A stretch of DNA of 64,000 bases, from contig LVAV01000043.1 of assembly GCA_001604185.1 (NCBI GenBank), positions 62,001 to 126,000 of the forward strand. The letters are read 5' to 3'. The notes under the pieces were generated by a model. That model was not told where the DNA came from and ran no database searches. It was given only the letters and a program-made list of their open reading frames with translations. The translations under genes were made by a program, and so were the position numbers. Positions 35,120-44,696 of this stretch are shown here, one piece after another (the stretch's first letter is position 1; each line of letters starts with the position of its first letter). Origin of the DNA: Clostridiales bacterium Firm_16 (GTDB lineage Bacteria; Bacillota; Clostridia; Saccharofermentanales; Saccharofermentanaceae).

Positions 35120-36097
35120 GTGATACTGAACATACTTATTCTGATCTTCGGATTCGTTATACTCGTCAAGGGAGCCGATCTCTTCGTAGATGGAAGTGCT
35201 TCACTGGCACGACTGTTCAAGGTTTCCGGTCTGATCATCGGACTTACGATCGTTGCTCTGGGCACCAGTGCGCCGGAACTTGCCGTAAGCACCACCGCCG
35301 CGTTATCCGGATCCAATGAGATCGCATTAAGTAATGTGATCGGTTCTAATGTATTCAATCTCCTGGTGGTTCTGGGAATCTGTGCTGTTTTCAGTCCGGT
35401 GCCCACCAGCAAAGACATCGTTAAGAGAGATTTCCCGATCTCGCTTTTTGCCACGGTACTGGTCTTCTTCTTTGCCAGCGGCATCAAGCTGTTCACCACC
35501 GGAAACTTCCTGAATATCGATCCTGCTCTGGAGGCCGGTACGTTCCGTCGTCTCTTCGGCATCATCCTTCTGGTCATTTTCGTCAGTTATATCGTACTTC
35601 TCATCGTGGAAGCTAGAAGGAATCCTACCGACGAAGATGAGGAAAAGAAGACCACCCTGGGCAAATGTATCTTGCTGATCCTGATCGGTCTGGCTATGGT
35701 CATAGGCGGCGGTCAGGCCGTCGTATACAGCGCCAAGGCGATCGCTCGTGATGCCGGTATGTCGGAGACCTTGATCGGTCTTACCGTTGTTGCACTGGGT
35801 ACTTCCCTTCCTGAACTGGTCACTTCCATCGTGGCGGCGAGAAAGAAAGAAACAGAACTTGCCGTGGGCAACGTGGTCGGTTCGAATATCTTTAACCTGC
35901 TGTTTATCCTGGGTGTATCCACTTCGATCCACCCCATCGGCGTGAATTACGCCTCATTAACTGACCTGGTGATCCTGTTCTTCGTCAGTATCCTGGTCTT
36001 TCTGTTCCTTTTGTTCCGCAAGAAGCTTACCCGGGTCGAGGGACTCATTATGCTTCTGCTTTATGCGGGACATGTCACCTTTGCCATTTTGAGATAG
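35120..36097 (+). CDS. Calcium/sodium antiporter (YrbG/CaxA family)
   Basis: A 325 aa integral membrane exchanger with about ten helices. The two inverted alpha-repeats are clear: GTSAPELAVSTTAAL followed by GSNVFNLL in the N-half, and GTSLPELVTSIVAARK with GSNIFNLLFILG in the C-half; the Glu of each PE pair binds the cation. A charged cytoplasmic loop lies at about residues 160-178. GTG start behind AAGG. It is followed by the sirtuin gene after 11 nt. Confidence 0.93.
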   Translation: MILNILILIFGFVILVKGADLFVDGSASLARLFKVSGLIIGLTIVALGTSAPELAVSTTAALSGSNEIALSNVIGSNVFNLLVVLGICAVFSPVPTSKDIVKRDFPISLFATVLVFFFASGIKLFTTGNFLNIDPALEAGTFRRLFGIILLVIFVSYIVLLIVEARRNPTDEDEEKKTTLGKCILLILIGLAMVIGGGQAVVYSAKAIARDAGMSETLIGLTVVALGTSLPELVTSIVAARKKETELAVGNVVGSNIFNLLFILGVSTSIHPIGVNYASLTDLVILFFVSILVFLFLLFRKKLTRVEGLIMLLLYAGHVTFAILR

Positions 36098-36108
36098 GAG
36101 GTAGTACT

Positions 36109-36858
36109 ATGGAGTCTTTTGATGAGAGAATGAAGAAACTGCAGACCATCCTGGACGAAGCCAAGAATGTCGTATTCTTCGGTGGAGCCGGTGTATCTAC
36201 GGAAAGCGGCATCCCGGATTTCAGAAGTAAGGACGGACTTTATAACCAGCACGATGTGCAGTTCGACAAATATCCTCCGGAGTATCTCCTCAGCCACAGC
36301 TGTCTTTACGATCAGCCGAAGGTATTTTTCGAGTATTATCGTCAGAAGATGGACTGTCGTACGATCGAACCGAATATCACCCACAAGAGACTGGCCGAGA
36401 TGGAGAAAGCCGGCAAGCTTCTCTGTGTTATTACCCAGAATATCGACGGTCTGCACCAGAAGGCCGGCAGCGAGAAAGTCTATGAGGTCCACGGCACGAC
36501 ACAGCGCGTGTATTGTGACCACTGCGGCAAGGAATACCCAAGTGACATTCTCTTCACTTCTACCGAGGCAGTTCCGCACTGTCCTTGTGGCGGTATGCTC
36601 CGTCCGGATGTCACCCTCTATGAAGAAAGCCTCCCCCATGAGGCCTGGACAAAATCCATCGACGCTCTGGCGAAGGCTGACGTATTCATTATCGGCGGAA
36701 CGTCCTTGACCGTTTATCCGGCCAATACGTTGACCCATTATTTCCGTGGAAAACATCTGATCATCATGAATCGTGATGAGACGGCACAAGACCGCTATGC
36801 AGAAATCGTATTCCACGAAAGTCTTGGAAAGATCTTCGAGAAGATCCGCGTCTCCTGA
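36109..36858 (+). CDS. cobB: NAD-dependent protein deacylase, Sir2 family
   Basis: Removes acetyl (and possibly other acyl) groups from lysines using NAD. It is 249 aa. The Rossmann motif FFGGAGVSTESGIPDFRS, catalytic region QNIDGLHQKAGS with HGTT, and a four-cysteine zinc site (CDHC and CPCG) are intact. AGGAGGTAGTACT precedes the ATG. It is probably co-transcribed with the exchanger; the pairing has no obvious functional meaning. Confidence 0.96.
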   Translation: MESFDERMKKLQTILDEAKNVVFFGGAGVSTESGIPDFRSKDGLYNQHDVQFDKYPPEYLLSHSCLYDQPKVFFEYYRQKMDCRTIEPNITHKRLAEMEKAGKLLCVITQNIDGLHQKAGSEKVYEVHGTTQRVYCDHCGKEYPSDILFTSTEAVPHCPCGGMLRPDVTLYEESLPHEAWTKSIDALAKADVFIIGGTSLTVYPANTLTHYFRGKHLIIMNRDETAQDRYAEIVFHESLGKIFEKIRVS

Positions 36859-36875
36859 TGCGGATCTTTATTTCT
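36841..36875 (+). terminator. Terminator overlapping the sirtuin stop codon
   Basis: AAGATCCGC and GCGGATCTT form a 9 bp perfect stem with a 10 nt loop that includes the stop codon; TATTTCTC follows. Only moderately T-rich. Confidence 0.55.
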
Positions 36876-38193
36876 CTTCGTCCTTGAAATCGGTCCGGTT
36901 CTGACGCATATCGCGGAAAGCTCTCGGACGCTTCAATTCAGCTGCCCTGGCTGCCTCGGCAGCTTTTCTTATTTTCTCTTCCAGAGCAGCCTTTCTGGCA
37001 GCTTTCTCTTCTGCTTCTTTTCTTGCCGCTTCATCCACTTCCGGACTCGGGGCGAAAATCTGTACTTTCTCTTTCTCGAGTTCTTCTTCCGAAATATGCG
37101 GCATCGCATAGGCGATAGAAGGAACTGCGTTCTCGTCTTCCTCTTCGTATGCTTCCGGACCCGTTGATCCTTCTACAGGCTTGAAGAGCTGGACCGATGA
37201 ATAGGCAGGATTGCGGTTCGGCGAATCGAAAGGCGCCATGATCTGCTTAGGATCGTGATCAGGAATATATTCGCTCTTCGGTGCTTCCTTCTTCTGCATA
37301 TACTTCGTAAAGGAAGGAATCGCCTCTTCCTCTTGTGCTGCTTCTTGTTCCGCTTCTTGCTCTCTCTGCTTCGCATATTCATTCGGAACGAATGCCTTGA
37401 TCGAAGACATCGGAGTAGAAGACGGCTTGGCCATAGATGCGGCCAGAATATCGATCGCCTCGACCTTGGTCTTCTTTTTTCTTCTCTGGACCACCATAAC
37501 GAGCATCATGACCAGGATGAACAGAACCAGACCGACTGCACCGAGAAGGATGATCGGCATATTCAGGTAGGAGACCTTCATCTCTATGCTCTTCTTGGAG
37601 CCATCTGCGAGGGAATTCAGGTTCCACAGAACTTCATTGGTTGAAAGGCTGGAGTTCACCGTACCGTTATATTCCTGGAGGGAATACGGAGCGCTTATGG
37701 TAAAAAGACTGGCACCGCCATCAGCAACCACCTGAGCGAGATCATCTGTCTCGCCTTCCTTCGCCGGACTTGCGGCGGTAATGGTCATCGAAAATTCCTT
37801 CACGATAAAACCGGACATGCTGATGTTGACCTTGCCATATTCTGTATGGGAATCGAAGAATGCCTGCAGTTCAGAAAGAGTGAAGTCTTTATAGACACCA
37901 TATCCGTACCAGGCGATTCCGTTCTTGACCTGGGAAGTTTCCTTAGCGGTAGTACCGGCCAGGGCATCTTTTCCGAATTCTTTCTCGAACTTGTCCTTCA
38001 TGGCCGCATAGAATTTCTCGGCAGTACCGTATTCCTGCAGAACCGCAGACTCCGGTAAATAAACAACAGTCTTGAAAGTATACTCGTCGTCGCCCTTGAT
38101 CTCGATGCCCCTCTCGATATCAGCGTAACAACCTGTAAGTAAGGCTCCGATCATGGCCAGGATGACCAGCAGAGCGCTTATTTTCCTTCTCAT
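36868..38193 (-). CDS. Lipoprotein with LppM-like domain and cytoplasmic tail
   Basis: A 441 aa protein with a lipobox LLTGC (Cys22), an extracellular domain (about 23-205) whose strands (DDEYTFKTVVYLPE, GFIVKEFSMTITA) recall the LppM/DUF3153 domain, one transmembrane helix (about 211-235), and a 200-residue cytoplasmic tail rich in Glu, Lys and Ala that ends in a probable helix. The start MRRKISALL has GGAGGGAAAG ahead. A protein both lipidated and membrane-spanning could carry signals across the membrane; that is inference. Confidence 0.75.
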   Translation of the reverse strand: MRRKISALLVILAMIGALLTGCYADIERGIEIKGDDEYTFKTVVYLPESAVLQEYGTAEKFYAAMKDKFEKEFGKDALAGTTAKETSQVKNGIAWYGYGVYKDFTLSELQAFFDSHTEYGKVNISMSGFIVKEFSMTITAASPAKEGETDDLAQVVADGGASLFTISAPYSLQEYNGTVNSSLSTNEVLWNLNSLADGSKKSIEMKVSYLNMPIILLGAVGLVLFILVMMLVMVVQRRKKKTKVEAIDILAASMAKPSSTPMSSIKAFVPNEYAKQREQEAEQEAAQEEEAIPSFTKYMQKKEAPKSEYIPDHDPKQIMAPFDSPNRNPAYSSVQLFKPVEGSTGPEAYEEEDENAVPSIAYAMPHISEEELEKEKVQIFAPSPEVDEAARKEAEEKAARKAALEEKIRKAAEAARAAELKRPRAFRDMRQNRTDFKDEEK

Positions 38194-38317
38194 CTTTCCC
38201 TCCAATTCGCGCCGGACAGGCACGTGCAATACAAAAACTGATAAGAGGAAAAGCACGAAAAGTGAGTCCTTGATTCCGCCAGAAACTCACAACTCTCTCA
38301 TCCCCCTCGCAAAGGTA

Positions 38318-38326
38318 ATTATATCA
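38318..38326 (-). promoter_or_regulatory. Probable extended -10 promoter of the LppM-like gene
   Basis: On the minus strand TGATATAAT supplies an extended -10 element with a perfect TATAAT; no good -35 is visible. The predicted leader is about 115 nt and includes GAGGGGGATGAGAG. Confidence 0.45.
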
Positions 38327-38387
38327 TAAAATCCTTATCGAAACTATAGGAAAGTGCGTAGTTATCTACGTTTTCGAAGTCACAGAC

Positions 38388-39989
38388 TTATGCCTGTGCT
38401 TCGTTTCTTCTCGCTTCCAGATACTCATCGTAAGTCGTACGCTTATCGATGAGACCACCTTCCGAAATCTCCAGGATACGGTTCGCAATAGAATCCACGA
38501 ACTGATGGTCATGGGAAGTAAATACCAGTGCGCCCTTGAACGCTTTTACGCCTTCGTTCAGTGCCGTAATGGCTTCCAGGTCCAGATGGTTCGTCGGATC
38601 ATCCAGGAGAAGAACATTGGATCCGGAAAGCATCATACGGGAAAGCATACAGCGCACTTTCTCTCCTCCGGAAAGGACCTTGGCTTCTTTCAGTGCTTCT
38701 TCACCGGAGAACAGCATTCTTCCGAGATACCCGCGGATGAAGGTCTCGTTCTGATCCTTGGAGAACTGACGAAGCCAGTCCACCAGAGACAGATCACATC
38801 CGTCGAAGAAAGCACTGTTGTCCTTCGGCAGATAGGACCGGGAAGTCGTGATTCCCCACTTATATTCACCCTCGTCCGGTTCCATCTCTCCGGCCAGGAT
38901 AGAAAGCAATGTGGTATTGGCCACTTCATCTTCTCCGACCAGTGCGATCCGGTCTTCACGTTCCATGGTGAAACTGATATTGTCCAGCACCTTTCTTCCG
39001 TTAACGGTCTTGGAAATATTCTTCACGAACAGGCAATCGTTTCCGATCTCACGGTCCATGGCAAAGCTGATGAAAGGATATCTACGGGAAGATTTCAATA
39101 CTTCCGGCAGTTCCAGGTTCTCCAGTAATTTCTTACGGGAGGTCGCCTGACGGGACTTACTGGCATTGGCCGAGAACCGGGCAATAAAGTCCTGCAGTTC
39201 CTTACGTCTTGCTTCGATCTTCTTGGTCTGGTCCTTCAACTGACGAAGGGACAACTGGGTGTACTCATACCAGAAGTCGTAGTTACCCTGGAAGAGTGTC
39301 ACCTTCGAGAAATCGATATCTACAATGTGGGTACATACTTTGTTGAGGAAGTGACGGTCATGGGAAACGACCAGGACAGTATTCTCATAATCCATCAGAT
39401 AGTTCTCCAGCCAGTTTACCGTCTCCAGATCCAGGTGGTTGGTCGGCTCGTCCAGGAGAAGCACGTCCGGATTCCCGAAAAGCGCTTGCGCCAGGAGGAC
39501 TTTCACCTTCTGACCACCGGTGAGGTCCGCCATAGGATGCTCATACATATCTTCACCGAATCCCAGTCCCTGCAGAAGGATCTCCGCGTTACTCTCGGCA
39601 GACCATCCGTCCAGCTCGGCGAATTCTCCTTCCAGTTCTCCCAGAAGGATGCCGTCTTCATCGTTAAAATCGGTCTTACTGTAGAGGCGTTCTTTCTCGC
39701 ACATGATCTCATAGAGACGCTTGTGTCCCATGATGACCGTCTCGCGGATGTTATAGGCATCGTACTTGAAGTGGTCCTGTTCCAGCACGCTCATGCGCTC
39801 GCCCTGACCCAGTGTCACAAATCCCTTGTTCGATTCCACCTCTCCGGACAGGATCTTCAGAAAGGTTGATTTTCCGGCGCCGTTGGCACCGATGATCCCG
39901 TAACAGTTTCCTTTCGAAAACGTGATATTAACATCTTCAAATAACGTTCTTCCACCGAATCTGAGGGTGACTCCTGATACATCCAGCAT
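38388..39989 (-). CDS. ABC-F family ATPase
   Basis: A 533 aa cytoplasmic protein of two fused ABC domains and no membrane segment, the ABC-F class that acts on ribosomes. Walker A GANGAGKST, signature LTGGQKVKVLLAQ and Walker B VLLLDEPTNHLD mark the first domain; GEDEVANTT, LSGGEKVRCMLSR and VLLLDDPTNHLD the second. The second Walker A lacks the usual GKS/T and is degenerate. The inter-domain linker (about 220-310) is basic and helical. Length and the YbiT-like features suggest a housekeeping translation factor; a resistance role cannot be excluded. Confidence 0.92.
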   Translation of the reverse strand: MLDVSGVTLRFGGRTLFEDVNITFSKGNCYGIIGANGAGKSTFLKILSGEVESNKGFVTLGQGERMSVLEQDHFKYDAYNIRETVIMGHKRLYEIMCEKERLYSKTDFNDEDGILLGELEGEFAELDGWSAESNAEILLQGLGFGEDMYEHPMADLTGGQKVKVLLAQALFGNPDVLLLDEPTNHLDLETVNWLENYLMDYENTVLVVSHDRHFLNKVCTHIVDIDFSKVTLFQGNYDFWYEYTQLSLRQLKDQTKKIEARRKELQDFIARFSANASKSRQATSRKKLLENLELPEVLKSSRRYPFISFAMDREIGNDCLFVKNISKTVNGRKVLDNISFTMEREDRIALVGEDEVANTTLLSILAGEMEPDEGEYKWGITTSRSYLPKDNSAFFDGCDLSLVDWLRQFSKDQNETFIRGYLGRMLFSGEEALKEAKVLSGGEKVRCMLSRMMLSGSNVLLLDDPTNHLDLEAITALNEGVKAFKGALVFTSHDHQFVDSIANRILEISEGGLIDKRTTYDEYLEARRNEAQA

Positions 39990-40038
39990 TTGCTTCTCGT
40001 TCTCCTCTAATAAGTATTACAATATGATTGACTGTGAC

Positions 40039-40068
40039 ATAGTACCGAAAAACAGGCATTACCGTCAA
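40039..40068 (-). promoter_or_regulatory. Probable promoter of the ABC-F gene
   Basis: TTGACG, 18 bp, TACTAT on the minus strand, about 50 bp ahead of the ATG. The amidase gene on the plus strand has TATAAT at 40126-40131 and TATACT at 40153-40158 as possible -10 elements, neither with a good -35. Confidence 0.5.
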
Positions 40069-40192
40069 CACTTGTCTGATTTTTCGTCGAATGTGACAAT
40101 TCTCTAACCGGTAAAATGACTATTCTATAATCTGGCAGAAGGACTCCGGCGGTATACTGAGTACAGAATAAAACAAGGACAACGAGGATAAT

Positions 40193-41557
40193 ATGGATCA
40201 GAATACTGAAAACAAAAACACCCAGACCCCTTCCGTACAGCCAGGGAGAGATACGGCAGGTCCGGCCAAAGCCGGTAATGGAAAATCAGGAGGCTACAGG
40301 ATCATTGCGATCCTTCTTACGCTTTTCCTGTTCTTCGGTGCCGTCGGCACCGGACTTTACTACCTGAACAGTAAGGGCTATGTGGACATTCCGTTTCTGA
40401 CCACCGCAACGCGGGCCAAGAAGTACTATAAAAACAACGACAGTAATGCCAATACCAAGAATCTCTTTTCCGGTGCCCGGGATGTGGATGCCGCCGAAGG
40501 AAAGACTGAACCCAGCGGCACGACTCAGCCGGATTACGGTGAGATCGTAGATATCGATCCGGATAAGAATGACCCGGATTCCTATGTTCCGGATGACTTC
40601 GACCCGGACGATTACGACCCGGATTACGACTCGGATTATGATCCGGAAGATGTCTACCCGGATAACACCACCAAGCACCAGACTGCCAATATCAACTGTG
40701 ATCTTTCAGGCAAGATCATCATCCTGGATGCAGGACACGGCGGACGTGACACCGGCTGTCAGTTCCCTTTCAATAACCCTCAGTTCTGGGAATGTAATTT
40801 CACACTTCATATCGCAGAAGTACTCAAAGCAAAGCTGGAAGCAAGTGGCGCGAAGGTATATATGACCCGCAGCGATGACAGCTGGGTCTCCCTTTATAAC
40901 CGTCTGGCCCAGACTCACCTGATCTGCATGGATATTGCCGAACAGCAGGGCAAGCTTCCGTTCTCTTCCGAGCATGCCGCGGAACTTCGCCAGATGCTTC
41001 AGAACAGTATCGACATCAACGAAGATTCGGTTGCTTCCGGCGGAATGGGCCTGATGGTCGGTTCCGGTGCCGGTCCGGAACTTCAGGAACTGATGGAGAT
41101 GGAGAAGACCCTGGACAACGTCCTCTTCCTTTCTGTCCATCTCAATTCCAGCGAGAGCCGCACACTTCACGGAACACAGATCTACTACGTTACCGACGAG
41201 TCCATCATCGAGAGCGAGAACCGTCAGATGCGCACCAACGATGAATTCAAGCGTTCCGATTTCCCGAAGCGCGATGCCTACTATGGAAGAAAGAACGAGA
41301 ACAATTCTCTCCTGGCAGAATGCCTGTACGATAATATCGTCGGTGATATCCCGCAGTTCGAGACCAATGCCCACGCGACGATCGCAGACAACTATGCGGT
41401 ACTTCGTGAACATGGTCTGACCTGTGCCCTGATCGAGACTGCCTTCCTCTCCGATGACGACGACAGACGCATGCTCCAGGACGAAAATGTCATTGACCAG
41501 ATTGCTGTTTCCATCTGCAATGGCGTCGAAACATATTTTGCATACGCAGGGAACTGA
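40193..41557 (+). CDS. N-acetylmuramoyl-L-alanine amidase, membrane-anchored (paralogue 1)
   Basis: A 454 aa wall hydrolase of the Amidase_3 family. A cytoplasmic N-terminus, one transmembrane helix (about 35-57) and an acidic Asp/Pro/Tyr-rich linker (about 115-165) precede the catalytic domain (about 177-454). Zinc ligands are His in LDAGHGGRDTG, Glu in FWECNFTLH and His in LSVHLNSS; the catalytic Glu is in LIETAFLSD. Between the strand after MTRSDD and SVHLN it carries an insertion of about 75 residues with the motif GGMGLMVGSGAG, shared with the two other amidases of the window. Confidence 0.92.
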   Translation: MDQNTENKNTQTPSVQPGRDTAGPAKAGNGKSGGYRIIAILLTLFLFFGAVGTGLYYLNSKGYVDIPFLTTATRAKKYYKNNDSNANTKNLFSGARDVDAAEGKTEPSGTTQPDYGEIVDIDPDKNDPDSYVPDDFDPDDYDPDYDSDYDPEDVYPDNTTKHQTANINCDLSGKIIILDAGHGGRDTGCQFPFNNPQFWECNFTLHIAEVLKAKLEASGAKVYMTRSDDSWVSLYNRLAQTHLICMDIAEQQGKLPFSSEHAAELRQMLQNSIDINEDSVASGGMGLMVGSGAGPELQELMEMEKTLDNVLFLSVHLNSSESRTLHGTQIYYVTDESIIESENRQMRTNDEFKRSDFPKRDAYYGRKNENNSLLAECLYDNIVGDIPQFETNAHATIADNYAVLREHGLTCALIETAFLSDDDDRRMLQDENVIDQIAVSICNGVETYFAYAGN

Positions 41558-41711
41558 AAATTCGTCAATTTCACCATATAGCCCTCTCTGCACTGAAATA
41601 TCAGCATTTCCGCACTTACTTTACAAGAAATTTGCAAAAAATATCAAATTTGTAATTTACAACGCGCGAGAAATGCTTATACTTAAATTGCACATTAAAG
41701 AGAGGAACGAT

Positions 41712-42902
41712 ATGAAAAACAACCAACCACATTCGGTACCATATCAGAGCGGACAAAAAACCAATACAACCCAAACCTATTCCCAAACCACCCGCTCGGT
41801 CCGAAACAAAACCAAGTATGCCCGTCGAGTCTTCCTGGCCAAATGCATCGTCTTTGCATGTGTGCTGCTCGTTCTTGGTGGCGGTGTGTATCTTCTCTAC
41901 CGCACGGGTATCTTTGGATTAACGAGTCTCTTTAAGGGGGATTCCTCTAAGAGCTCTACATTTATAAGCAGTCTGGCAACGACGGAATCAACACTTCCGC
42001 CGACCACGACTACCGCAGAACCCACTACCCTTCCCAACGATCTGACAGGATATACCGTTATCCTGGACCCGGGTCATGGCGGTTGGGATCGTGGGACTTC
42101 TTATCCCTATCTCAGTGATCAGAACGAAGAACCGATCTACACCTTGAAGATCGCCAACCTGCTGAAGCCTGAACTGGAAAGCCGTGGCGCCAAGGTCTAT
42201 GTTACCCGAACAGAAGATAATTACTATTCCCTCTACTACCGCGTGGCGGAAGTCCACCTGATCTGCATGGATATTGCCAAGGAGAAAGGCATTCTTCCCT
42301 TCTCGGCAGAGCGTGAGCAGGAACTTCGTACCAAGCTTGAGAAGGTCAAGACCGTTAACGATAACAGTTACGACAAGGGCGGTATGGGGCTCATGGCCGG
42401 TACCGGCGTAGGAGACGATCTGAAAGAGCTTTTCGAGATGGAGTATAAGCTTACTGATGTCGTATTCATTTCCATCCACCTGAACGCAGACTATGACGAT
42501 AACGGAAATCCGGTCAACCACCACGGTATCGAGGTGACCTACGTGACCGATGATTCCGTAAACACATATGAGGGCAACCCGAAGAACCAGACCGCCGGTG
42601 CACCGGTCCGCGACGCCTACCATGGTCGTCCGAACGAGCATAATCTGCTTTATGCCCAGACTCTGTACGATGGCATCGTGAAGGACACTCCTTCCCTGAA
42701 GTCGAATATGGAGAAGCCGGTCTACACAGCCAACTGGGCCGTAACCCGTAAGATCGGCCTTGTCGGTACACTTCTGGAATTCGGTTTCGTATCTCATGAG
42801 ACTGACCGTGGCATCCTCCAGGATGAGGCCGCCTTGAAGGTCGTATGCAGCTCAATTGGTGATTCTCTCGAGGAGTATTTCAAGCAGATTTCTACGAAAT
42901 AA
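41712..42902 (+). CDS. N-acetylmuramoyl-L-alanine amidase, membrane-anchored (paralogue 2)
   Basis: A 396 aa Amidase_3 protein, tandem paralogue of the preceding gene. Basic Gln/Asn/Thr-rich N-terminus, one transmembrane helix (about 40-63), a short Thr/Ser-rich stem (about 75-110), then the catalytic domain. Key residues: LDPGHGGWDRG, Glu in NEEPIYTLK, ISIHLNAD and LLEFGFVSH. The insertion is present with GGMGLMAGTGVG. The start MKNNQPHS was set by AGAGAGGAACGAT; the frame is open far upstream but overlaps paralogue 1. Confidence 0.92.
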   Translation: MKNNQPHSVPYQSGQKTNTTQTYSQTTRSVRNKTKYARRVFLAKCIVFACVLLVLGGGVYLLYRTGIFGLTSLFKGDSSKSSTFISSLATTESTLPPTTTTAEPTTLPNDLTGYTVILDPGHGGWDRGTSYPYLSDQNEEPIYTLKIANLLKPELESRGAKVYVTRTEDNYYSLYYRVAEVHLICMDIAKEKGILPFSAEREQELRTKLEKVKTVNDNSYDKGGMGLMAGTGVGDDLKELFEMEYKLTDVVFISIHLNADYDDNGNPVNHHGIEVTYVTDDSVNTYEGNPKNQTAGAPVRDAYHGRPNEHNLLYAQTLYDGIVKDTPSLKSNMEKPVYTANWAVTRKIGLVGTLLEFGFVSHETDRGILQDEAALKVVCSSIGDSLEEYFKQISTK

Positions 42903-42912
42903 GGAGCACGCT

Positions 42913-43755
42913 ATGAATATCGCCGTGATCACCGGAGCCTCTTCCGGTATGGGAAAAGAATTTGCACGACGACTGATCCTGGAAAAGGACGAATTTTGTG
43001 GCGCGCCATTCGATGAACTCTGGATCATTGCCCGCTCTCAGGACAAACTTCAGGAATTAAAAGAGGAACTGGATTCTGCCCGTCTTTCCGACAATACTGC
43101 CAATCCTACTTCGATCCGCGTGATCCCTATGGATCTGACCGCTTCGGATACCACCTCTTCCCTCTCTGCTCTTCTTCAGCAGGAGAAACCTTCCGTATGT
43201 CTTCTGATCAATTGTGCAGGCATGGGAAAATCCGGCGCTTTCGAGACCCAGAGTGTCGAGGATACGCACTCTGCGATCACGCTTAACTGCACGGCATTAT
43301 CGGAGGTAACTTCCGTGATGCTGCCTTACATGATCCCTCTGGGAGACAGTTCTCCGAAGGGCAAGGGCCCGCGTATTCTGAATATCGCATCTTCGGCAGG
43401 ATTCCTGCCTCAGCCGAACTTCGCCGTCTATGCGGCCACCAAGTCCTACGTGATCTCTTTCTCCCGTGCACTGGATCAGGAAGTGCGACGCCACAATATC
43501 GCCGTTACCTGCGTCTGTCCGGGACCGGTGGATACCAATTTCATCAAGGTATCCAAGAACGATCCCAACGCGTCTTTTACCGGGTTTAAAGCGAAATTCG
43601 TGACCACCGTCGACAAGCTGATCCCCGCCTCCATTAAGGCATCTCAGAAGGGCCGCAGCATGCTGGTCTTCGGATTCGGTCAGAAATGTCTGCATCTTGC
43701 TTCCAAGATCCTGCCGACCCGGTTGATCTTCTTCTTTGAAAAAGGAATGAAGTAA
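42913..43755 (+). CDS. Short-chain dehydrogenase/reductase
   Basis: A 280 aa classical SDR. The NAD(P)-binding motif is TGASSGMGKEFA, the LINCAGMGK segment matches NNAG loosely, the catalytic Ser is in LNIASSAGF and the YxxxK pair in YAATKSYV. The CPGPVDTNFI motif follows. Start MNIAVITGAS, behind AAGGAGCACGCT, 10 nt after the amidase gene. The C-terminal hydrophobic region hints at membrane association. The substrate is unknown. Confidence 0.88.
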   Translation: MNIAVITGASSGMGKEFARRLILEKDEFCGAPFDELWIIARSQDKLQELKEELDSARLSDNTANPTSIRVIPMDLTASDTTSSLSALLQQEKPSVCLLINCAGMGKSGAFETQSVEDTHSAITLNCTALSEVTSVMLPYMIPLGDSSPKGKGPRILNIASSAGFLPQPNFAVYAATKSYVISFSRALDQEVRRHNIAVTCVCPGPVDTNFIKVSKNDPNASFTGFKAKFVTTVDKLIPASIKASQKGRSMLVFGFGQKCLHLASKILPTRLIFFFEKGMK

Positions 43756-43769
43756 GTTCTTTTCCCGCG

Positions 43770-44696
43770 TTATAACTTAAAGATCGTACGCTCTTTTCCA
43801 TGGGTGACTTTCGTGCGGACAAAATCCATCACCACGCAGAGCAACACTCCGATAAAATATCCGACTACATTCATCCACGCATCGTCGATATCGCTCTCAC
43901 CTAAGTGCAGCAGATACTGTACAGCCTCAATAGATCCTGCCAGAAGGAACGGGATCACCACCATGATCCATTTCTGTCCGCGGCCTCTCCACCACAGCGC
44001 CAGATAGAATCCCAGGGGCGTAAAGATCAGGATATTACCGAAGAATTGTACGAAGACTCCGCCGGTGAAATGGCCGGATTTGATCAAGGGCCAGTACAAC
44101 GCGAAAGCCCCCTTGAAAGGCTTTAGATTCAGACTTCCGTTACCGAAATTCAGATTTCTCTGCAGAACAAACAGATCTGCCAGAAGTACCATATAAAGAA
44201 GCACGAAAACGATACTCGAGCACAGAAATCCCTTGCCGAATGTTTTGCGGATATGGGCCGCATTCCACTTCTTATGGGCCAGAAGCCGGATCAGCATCGT
44301 AACGGTGACACCGCCGCACCACATGATGATGACGCGGAAACACCACTCATAATCCATATGCTTCAGGATCGAACGGATCCCGCCGTCCAGATGGGTAAAG
44401 AAGAAAGTCAGGGTATTGGCCAGGATGCCGCCTGCATGCATCAGGGAGCAGATCAGATGGCTCTTGCACATCAGGAACATACCGAAGGTCAGTCCGACGG
44501 CTGCAGCAAGCAGAAACATCTCCTGAAGTGGTGAGAAGAAATGCTCACTGAATTCGATCAATACAGGATGGATCGCAATACCTGCAATGAAGGCGAACAG
44601 GATCAACTGGTTCAGACGTCTGTCTCTGGGCTTCGGTCTGGCCGGTGCTTTTCCCCTGCTTCTTGTCGCCGTTGTTCTCTTCGAAGTTGTGGTCAT
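43770..44696 (-). CDS. VanZ-family membrane protein
   Basis: A 308 aa protein: a basic, Thr/Arg-rich cytoplasmic start of about 35 residues, then eight or so hydrophobic helices. The C-terminal third is a VanZ-like domain (NILIFTPLGFYLAL, then ESDIDDAWMNVVGYFIGVLL), known in teicoplanin resistance but widespread in proteins of unknown role. The ATG overlaps the stop of the aroQ fusion by 4 nt (ATGA), so it is coupled to the aromatic operon although no functional link is evident. Confidence 0.8.
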   Translation of the reverse strand: MTTTSKRTTATRSRGKAPARPKPRDRRLNQLILFAFIAGIAIHPVLIEFSEHFFSPLQEMFLLAAAVGLTFGMFLMCKSHLICSLMHAGGILANTLTFFFTHLDGGIRSILKHMDYEWCFRVIIMWCGGVTVTMLIRLLAHKKWNAAHIRKTFGKGFLCSSIVFVLLYMVLLADLFVLQRNLNFGNGSLNLKPFKGAFALYWPLIKSGHFTGGVFVQFFGNILIFTPLGFYLALWWRGRGQKWIMVVIPFLLAGSIEAVQYLLHLGESDIDDAWMNVVGYFIGVLLCVVMDFVRTKVTHGKERTIFKL

